Part shown: positions 15,255-18,916 of the stretch, piece after piece
How positions within the stretch are numbered: the stretch's first letter is position 1
How the letters are laid out: the number at the start of each line of letters is the position of its first letter
Assembly: GCA_902462155.1 (NCBI GenBank)
Contig: CABQAQ010000015.1
Coordinates: 1 to 18,916 of the forward strand
Origin: an uncultured bacterium
Lineage (GTDB): Bacteria; Cyanobacteriota; Vampirovibrionia; Gastranaerophilales; Gastranaerophilaceae
Reading direction: 5' to 3'
Length of the DNA: 18,916 nucleotides
Notes under the pieces: generated by a model
Databases searched by the model: none
What the model was told of the DNA's origin: nothing
Seen by the model: the letters and a program-made list of their open reading frames with translations, nothing else
Translations under genes and position numbers: made by a program

Positions 15255-16202
15255 ATGAACATAGTTCTTTTAGAATCTTTAGGTATTAGTGAAAATAGTT
15301 TAGAAACATATATAAAAAAATTAAATGTTTTAGGACATACTTTTAAGGCTTATGAGAGAACTGATGATATTAACCTTCAGATAGAACGAGCAAAAGAAGC
15401 TGATATTTTAATAATTGCAAATATGCCACTTAAAGGTGAAGTAATAAGAAGTTGTAAAAATTTAAAATTTATAGATATTGCATTTACTGGGTATGATCAT
15501 GTAGATTTAGACGCCGCACAAGAGATGAATATAGCATTAAGTAATGCTGCAGGATATTCTGATGAATCTGTAGCAGAATTAACAATATGTATGATTCTAT
15601 CACTATTAAGAAAAGTAAAAGATGTAGAAAAACAAGCAAGATCCGGAAAAACAAAAGAAGGATTTATAGGTAACGAGCTATGTAATAAAACAGTAGGAAT
15701 AATAGGTACTGGGAAAATAGGACTTAAAAGTGCACAGTTATGTAGTGCATTTGGATGTAATATTATTGGTTATAATGGATTTTCAAATAAAAAAGATAGT
15801 GATTTAATAAAATATTTACCATTAAAAGAAATGTTAACATTATCTGATATAGTACTATTACATTGTAGAATAAGTAATGAATCGAAAAATCTTATAAATA
15901 AAGAAACCATAGGGTATATGAAACCAAGTTCAATTTTAATAAATATGGCAAGAGGAGGTATCGTCAATTCAAAAGATTTAGCGGATGCTTTAAATGCAAA
16001 TAGAATTTTAGGAGCAGCTATAGATGTTTTTGAAACAGAACCACCTTTAGAAATATCTCATCCTCTACTAAAAGCAAAGAATACAATAATAACACCTCAT
16101 ATAGCTTTTGCAACAGAAGAATCAATGGAAAAAAGAGCTAAAATAGTATTCGATAATATTTATCATTGGATTAATGGTAATCAAATTAATAAAGTATTAT
16201 AA
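15255..16202 (+). CDS. D-isomer specific 2-hydroxyacid dehydrogenase
   Basis: This is an NAD(P)-dependent oxidoreductase interconverting a 2-keto acid and a D-2-hydroxy acid. The Rossmann motif GTGKIG is at 151-156. Catalytic residues are Arg233 (NMARGGIV), Glu262 (FETEPP) and His282 (TPHIAF). The residue after the second Rossmann strand is Asn174 (GYNGF) where most NAD-specific members have Asp, so cofactor choice is uncertain. The length of 315 residues is standard. AAGGAG precedes the ATG. A 50-base gap separates it from bcp and holds a perfect TATAAT at 15227-15232 without a good -35, so it may have its own promoter. The substrate (glycerate, lactate, phosphoglycerate-like) cannot be told. 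Confidence 0.92.
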   Translation: MNIVLLESLGISENSLETYIKKLNVLGHTFKAYERTDDINLQIERAKEADILIIANMPLKGEVIRSCKNLKFIDIAFTGYDHVDLDAAQEMNIALSNAAGYSDESVAELTICMILSLLRKVKDVEKQARSGKTKEGFIGNELCNKTVGIIGTGKIGLKSAQLCSAFGCNIIGYNGFSNKKDSDLIKYLPLKEMLTLSDIVLLHCRISNESKNLINKETIGYMKPSSILINMARGGIVNSKDLADALNANRILGAAIDVFETEPPLEISHPLLKAKNTIITPHIAFATEESMEKRAKIVFDNIYHWINGNQINKVL

Positions 16203-16239
16203 AAATATCACAATATAAAATAGATATAGTGTAATCTAA

Positions 16240-16509
16240 TTAAACTAAGTTAGAATCTTTAATTTTAGAATGATACTCTATTAAGCATTTAGCTAATTGA
16301 TCAGGACAACTTGTAGATTTTGAGCCACAAGGCAAACCTTGAAATTTTTTAATAACAGTATCAATATCCATGCCTTCAAGCAGGACTTTTAAGCCTTTTA
16401 AGTTACCATCGCAACCACCAATGAAATCTATTTTTTTTATAATGTTATTTTCTATTTCTAAATTCATTAATTTACAACAAGTACCTTGTGTTTGATATTG
16501 GAATTTCAT
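16240..16509 (-). CDS. Small TSCPD-domain protein
   Basis: An 89-residue protein of the stand-alone TSCPD family (TIGR03905 type), related to the cysteine-rich C-terminal segment of B12-dependent ribonucleotide reductase. Cysteines are at 11, 12, 33, 62 and 68; the name motif appears as TSCPDQLA (66-73). They could bind metal or act in thiol exchange; the function of the stand-alone form is not established. The Shine-Dalgarno is weak (GAGAG). It lies downstream of the rplA terminator with its own good promoter, so it is a separate unit, and converges with the 2-hydroxyacid dehydrogenase gene. Confidence 0.85.
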   Translation of the reverse strand: MKFQYQTQGTCCKLMNLEIENNIIKKIDFIGGCDGNLKGLKVLLEGMDIDTVIKKFQGLPCGSKSTSCPDQLAKCLIEYHSKIKDSNLV

Positions 16510-16547
16510 TTTTATTCTCTCAACTCTCTAGACAATATTACAATAAA

Positions 16548-16576
16548 AGGATAATTCAATGATAAAGGATTGTCAA
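16548..16576 (-). promoter_or_regulatory. Sigma-70 promoter of the TSCPD gene
   Basis: On the minus strand a perfect -35 TTGACA (16571-16576) and -10 TATCCT (16548-16553) are 17 bases apart, giving a leader of about 30 bases. The promoter begins just after the terminator hairpin of the rplA operon; the T-rich tail runs into the -35. Confidence 0.6.
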
Positions 16577-16579
16577 TAA

Positions 16580-16613
16580 AAAGAAGGATAGTTTATAATA
16601 ACTATCCTTCTTT
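16580..16613 (-). terminator. Intrinsic terminator of the secE-nusG-rplK-rplA operon
   Basis: A perfect 14-bp stem (16580-16593 with 16600-16613) encloses a 6-base loop. On the minus strand the T-rich stretch TTTTTATT spans the end of the stem and the bases after it. It lies 33 bases after the rplA stop codon. Confidence 0.9.
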
Positions 16614-16646
16614 ATCAAATAAAAAGATTAAACAATAAATAAAAAA

Positions 16647-17369
16647 TTAAATGTAATCTTTTATTTCAAGTTGAATATTTTTAGTATCTAACTTAATACC
16701 AGGTCCCATAGTAGTCGAAAGGTAAGCAGACTTGATATAAGTACCTTTAGAAACTGAAGGTTTAGCTTTTATAACAGCTTCAGCCAAAGTAGAATAATTT
16801 TTCATTAAATCATCTAAAGAAAATTTAACTTTACCAATAGGAACGTGTATCATCCCTTGTTTATCAGCTCTGAATTCAACTTTACCGGCTTTAGCATCTT
16901 TAACAGCTTTAGCAACATCAAGAGTTACAGTACCAGTCTTAGGGTTAGGCATTAATCCTTTAGGACCAAGAACTCTACCCAATTTACCAAGTAATCCCAT
17001 AGCATCTGGTGTAGCTATTAAAGTTTCAAATTCAAACCAACCACTTGAAATTTTTTCAATGATATCTTCCGTACCGGCAAAATCAGCACCTGCTTCTAGA
17101 GCTTCATTAACTTTAGTACCTTTAGCAATAACACATACACGTACTTCTTTACCTAAACCTGCAGGAAGAACAGTTGTACTTCTAACTTGTTGATCTGCAC
17201 GTTTAACATCGATACCTAAACGCATGTGACATTCAACGGTTTCATCAAACTTAGCTACCTGACCAGATATCTCTTGTAATTTAGCTAAGGCATCTTTTGC
17301 ATTAGTAGGTTGATTAAAACCTTCTAATAATTCTTTTATTTTTTGTTTTTTCTTAGTCAATTTAGACAT
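16647..17369 (-). CDS. rplA: 50S ribosomal protein L1
   Basis: L1 binds the mobile stalk (helices 76-78) of 23S rRNA, helps release of E-site tRNA and, in many bacteria, represses its own operon by binding a mimic of that rRNA site in the mRNA. The protein is 240 residues, full length, with the signature GLMPNPKTGTV at about 133-143 in the second domain. The first ~20 residues are Lys-rich. The Shine-Dalgarno AAAGGAG is strong and directly follows a predicted L1-binding hairpin. It is the last gene of the operon; rplJ and rplL, its usual successors, are absent and a terminator follows. Confidence 0.98.
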   Translation of the reverse strand: MSKLTKKKQKIKELLEGFNQPTNAKDALAKLQEISGQVAKFDETVECHMRLGIDVKRADQQVRSTTVLPAGLGKEVRVCVIAKGTKVNEALEAGADFAGTEDIIEKISSGWFEFETLIATPDAMGLLGKLGRVLGPKGLMPNPKTGTVTLDVAKAVKDAKAGKVEFRADKQGMIHVPIGKVKFSLDDLMKNYSTLAEAVIKAKPSVSKGTYIKSAYLSTTMGPGIKLDTKNIQLEIKDYI

Positions 17370-17374
17370 TTTAT

Positions 17375-17416
17375 CTCCTTTCGTGGTGATATCGCTTAAA
17401 GCAAATAAGCTCCCAC
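17375..17416 (-). promoter_or_regulatory. Predicted L1-binding hairpin overlapping the rplA ribosome binding site
   Basis: In the minus-strand mRNA, GUGG (17416-17413) pairs with CCAC (17386-17383), and GCUUA (17410-17406) with UAAGC (17398-17394). Between the stems is an asymmetric internal loop, GA opposite GAUAUCA. This matches the L1 site of 23S rRNA helix 77 (GUGGGAG... opposite ...AUACCAC). The SD AAAGGAG (17381-17375) follows one base later, and the hairpin starts 2 bases after the rplK stop codon. Confidence 0.75.
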
Positions 17417-17418
17417 AA

Positions 17419-17844
17419 TTAATCTACTACAGTTACTCCCATTGCACGACAAGATCCTTTAATCATTTCTACAGCTGCTTCAAGAGTTGTAGCATTAAGA
17501 TCTTCCATTTTAGTTTTAGCTATTTCTTCTAGTTGTGCTTTAGTAATTTCACCTACTTTTGTTTTATTTGGAACAGCTGAGCCTTTTGATAAATTAATAG
17601 CTTTTTTGATCAATACAGCAGCTGGTGGTGATTTAGTAACAAATGTAAAACTTCTATCTTCATATACATCTATTACAACCGGAATTATGTATCCAGCTTG
17701 AGATTCTGTTCTAGCATTAAATTGCTTACAGAAATCCATAATATTAACTCCGTGTTGACCTAAAGCAGGACCCACTGGAGGTGATGGATTAGCTTTTCCG
17801 GCTTGGATTTGAAGTTTAATTTTTCCGACTACTTTTTTTGCCAT
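17419..17844 (-). CDS. rplK: 50S ribosomal protein L11
   Basis: L11 forms the base of the GTPase-associated stalk with 23S rRNA and is needed for stringent-response activation by RelA-type enzymes. At 141 residues it has normal length. The N-terminal domain carries the proline-rich segment NPSPPVGPALGQHGVNI (19-35) and the C-terminal rRNA-binding domain ends with the conserved GSCRAMGV (130-137). The SD AAAGGAG lies downstream of a predicted L1-binding hairpin. It is the third protein gene of the secE-nusG-rplK-rplA operon. Confidence 0.98.
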   Translation of the reverse strand: MAKKVVGKIKLQIQAGKANPSPPVGPALGQHGVNIMDFCKQFNARTESQAGYIIPVVIDVYEDRSFTFVTKSPPAAVLIKKAINLSKGSAVPNKTKVGEITKAQLEEIAKTKMEDLNATTLEAAVEMIKGSCRAMGVTVVD

Positions 17845-17853
17845 TTTATTTTT

Positions 17854-17897
17854 CTCCTTTCGTGGTAATAGCGGCTTTTTTATTAACTGCCTTCCAC
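17854..17897 (-). promoter_or_regulatory. Predicted L1-binding hairpin upstream of rplK
   Basis: In the mRNA, GUGG (17897-17894) pairs with CCAC (17865-17862), and GGC (17891-17889) with GCC (17875-17873). The internal loop is AA opposite GCUAUUA, the same 2-versus-7 asymmetry as in the rplA leader and close to the 23S rRNA L1 site. AAAGGAG (17860-17854) follows after one base. The terminal loop is A-rich and long (13 bases). Confidence 0.65.
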
Positions 17898-17917
17898 ATT
17901 ATGTGTATTATTAATTA

Positions 17918-18601
17918 TTATACTTTTTGTATTTGTTTATATTCAAGTTCTACAGGGGTTTCTCTACCAAAAATTGATACAGAAGCTCTTATTTTTGATT
18001 TATCAGGATATACTTCTGTAATATCACCAATGAAATCTGCAAACGGACCTGTAATAATTCTAACTTTATCGCCGACTTTAACATCAAGTTCAATTTTAAC
18101 GGCTTGCGACTGATTAGTCCTATGAATAATTTTCTTTATTTCGCTTTCTCTTGCAGGTATAGGTCGCTTAGATGATCCAACGAATTTTGTAACTCCTGCT
18201 GTATGTCTTACTACATACCAAGAATCATCATCCATTATCATCTCAACTAATACATACCCTGGGAATATTTTTTCTTCTCTATCGTGTTTTTTTCCATCTT
18301 TTACTTTTGTTACTGTCTTTTGTGGAACTTCTACTCGAAAAATTTTATCCCCAAGATTCATATATTCTATACGTTTTTCAAGGTTAACTTTAACTTTATT
18401 TTCGTGTCCTGAATAAGTATGTACTATATACCAACGTTTTTTGGGCTGTTTTTTATCTAAACTTAAATCCGGCTTTTCATCATTTAAACCTTTTTTATCA
18501 TTTTCAACTTCTACAGCTTCATAATTCATACTTTCTTCATCGTATACATATTCTTTTGTAGGATTCTTTTGAATTATCTGTTTTTCTTCGTTATTATCCA
18601 T
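17918..18601 (-). CDS. nusG: Transcription elongation/termination factor NusG
   Basis: NusG binds the RNA polymerase clamp to favour processive elongation and links to Rho or the ribosome through its KOW domain. The NGN domain starts near Trp57 (RWYIVHTYSGHENKVK) and includes IFPGYVLVEM (112-121). The KOW domain follows at about 174-227 (VKVGDKVRIITGPFADFIG). It is 227 residues, about 45 longer than E. coli NusG, owing to an acidic, probably disordered N-terminal extension (1-52). The start has a modest SD (CGGAA). It lies 16 bases after secE. Confidence 0.97.
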   Translation of the reverse strand: MDNNEEKQIIQKNPTKEYVYDEESMNYEAVEVENDKKGLNDEKPDLSLDKKQPKKRWYIVHTYSGHENKVKVNLEKRIEYMNLGDKIFRVEVPQKTVTKVKDGKKHDREEKIFPGYVLVEMIMDDDSWYVVRHTAGVTKFVGSSKRPIPARESEIKKIIHRTNQSQAVKIELDVKVGDKVRIITGPFADFIGDITEVYPDKSKIRASVSIFGRETPVELEYKQIQKV

Positions 18602-18617
18602 AATAATTTCCGTTCTT

Positions 18618-18842
18618 CTAAATTAAGTTTAAAAGCTTCAAAATACCTTTGAAGGATACATCAAGCAATAAAATAAATATAGTAAAGATAAAAACAATAA
18701 CAAGGACATAGAATGTTTCCACTATCACCTGTTTTTTATCAGGCCAAGTGATTTTTCCCCATTCTGTTTTTACTCCTTTAAAATAAGAAACTATAGTATT
18801 TTTAATACCAGATTCATTTTGTAATTTTTCTTTATTTGCCAT
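18618..18842 (-). CDS. secE: Preprotein translocase subunit SecE
   Basis: SecE is the essential clamp of the SecYEG protein-export channel in the inner membrane. This is the short one-helix form: 74 residues, an amphipathic segment with the family motif EWGKITWP (27-34) and a single membrane helix at about 41-61. The frame is open four codons further upstream, but GAGGGG (18852-18847) lies inside those codons and is correctly spaced for the ATG at 18842, so the shorter start (MANKEK) is preferred. It lies 20 bases after the tRNA-Trp gene. Confidence 0.95.
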   Translation of the reverse strand: MANKEKLQNESGIKNTIVSYFKGVKTEWGKITWPDKKQVIVETFYVLVIVFIFTIFILLLDVSFKGILKLLNLI

Positions 18843-18862
18843 TTTACCCCTCATTTAAAGAA

Positions 18863-18916
18863 CGCGCCCTGAAGGACTCGAACCCTCGACATCCGGTTTT
18901 GGAGACCGACGTTCTA
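18863..18916 (-). tRNA. trnW: tRNA-Trp (anticodon CCA), 5' part outside the window
   Basis: 54 bases of a tRNA are visible, from the D-loop to the discriminator base. The anticodon loop CUCCAAA holds CCA (18902-18900), the T-arm has the loop TTCGAGT, and the 3' acceptor strand AGGGCGC ends with discriminator G at 18863, as expected for bacterial tRNA-Trp. The terminal CCA is not encoded (TTC follows). The tRNA-Trp/secE/nusG order is common in bacteria. Confidence 0.95.

Noticed and set aside
16209..16231. Possible hairpin between the dehydrogenase and TSCPD genes
   Set aside because: Only three plus four base pairs with a mismatch, nearly all A-T, and no T-run; not distinguishable from chance in this AT-rich DNA.
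17838..18113. Plus-strand open frame crossing the rplK leader into nusG
   Set aside because: It is antisense to nusG and to the L1-like hairpin, has no family features and starts within the rplK start region.
18843..18854. SecE start four codons upstream at 18854
   Set aside because: Those codons contain the GAGGGG Shine-Dalgarno sequence for the ATG at 18842.
1..18916. CRISPR arrays, insertion sequences, phage genes or genomic islands
   Set aside because: No spaced direct repeats, transposase or integrase genes, or shift in base composition were seen; the only tRNA is at the window edge with no attachment-site duplicate found.

Overview
The window is a strongly AT-rich, gene-dense bacterial chromosome segment. 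It has no mobile elements, no CRISPR array and no gap over 300 bases. I read it as an anaerobe, most likely a non-photosynthetic cyanobacterial relative (Vampirovibrionia/Melainabacteria, Gastranaerophilales-like). The evidence is a desulfoferrodoxin-ferritin pair (anaerobic oxygen defence), an exported two-domain M16 peptidase, a LytR-CpsA-Psr protein, a hybrid CheA-REC kinase with PilG/PilH-like receivers, and NusG with an acidic N-terminal extension. A low-GC clostridial or other anaerobic origin cannot be excluded; the placement is inference.

Layout. (1) 96-2753 (+): secreted zinc protease of family M16, closed by a bidirectional terminator. (2) 3726-2835 (-): superoxide reductase (dfx) overlapping ferritin; the dfx start codon lies in one arm of an 18-bp perfect inverted repeat. 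(3) 6270-3798 (-): REC-GAF-like-GGDEF diguanylate cyclase overlapping a tandem CheW protein. (4) 6395-11224 (+), divergent from block 3: membrane chemoreceptor without a periplasmic sensor domain, a 1062-residue CheA with C-terminal REC, and an overlapping stand-alone HD protein. Blocks 3 and 4 look like one chemosensory array whose output is c-di-GMP, comparable in parts list to Wsp but without CheR, CheB or CheY. This is the best candidate for an undescribed system here. (5) 12544-11237 (-): LytR-CpsA-Psr cell-wall ligase, divergent from (6) 12744-16202 (+): a PLP enzyme of the methionine gamma-lyase/aluminium resistance family, a 23S/16S pseudouridine synthase, a Bcp peroxiredoxin and a D-2-hydroxyacid dehydrogenase. 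(7) 16509-16240 (-): small TSCPD-domain protein with its own promoter. (8) 18916-16647 (-): tRNA-Trp (partial), secE, nusG, rplK, rplA, ending in a strong terminator, so rplJ-rplL-rpoBC do not follow.

How they work together. In the chemosensory region the receptor and both CheW domains would control CheA, which would phosphorylate its own REC and the REC of the GGDEF enzyme; the HD protein is translationally coupled to CheA and its role is unknown. In the ribosomal region rplK and rplA are each preceded by a hairpin resembling the L1-binding site of 23S rRNA, placed directly against the Shine-Dalgarno sequence, which suggests L1 feedback at two points. Ferritin and superoxide reductase are translationally coupled, linking iron storage to superoxide removal.
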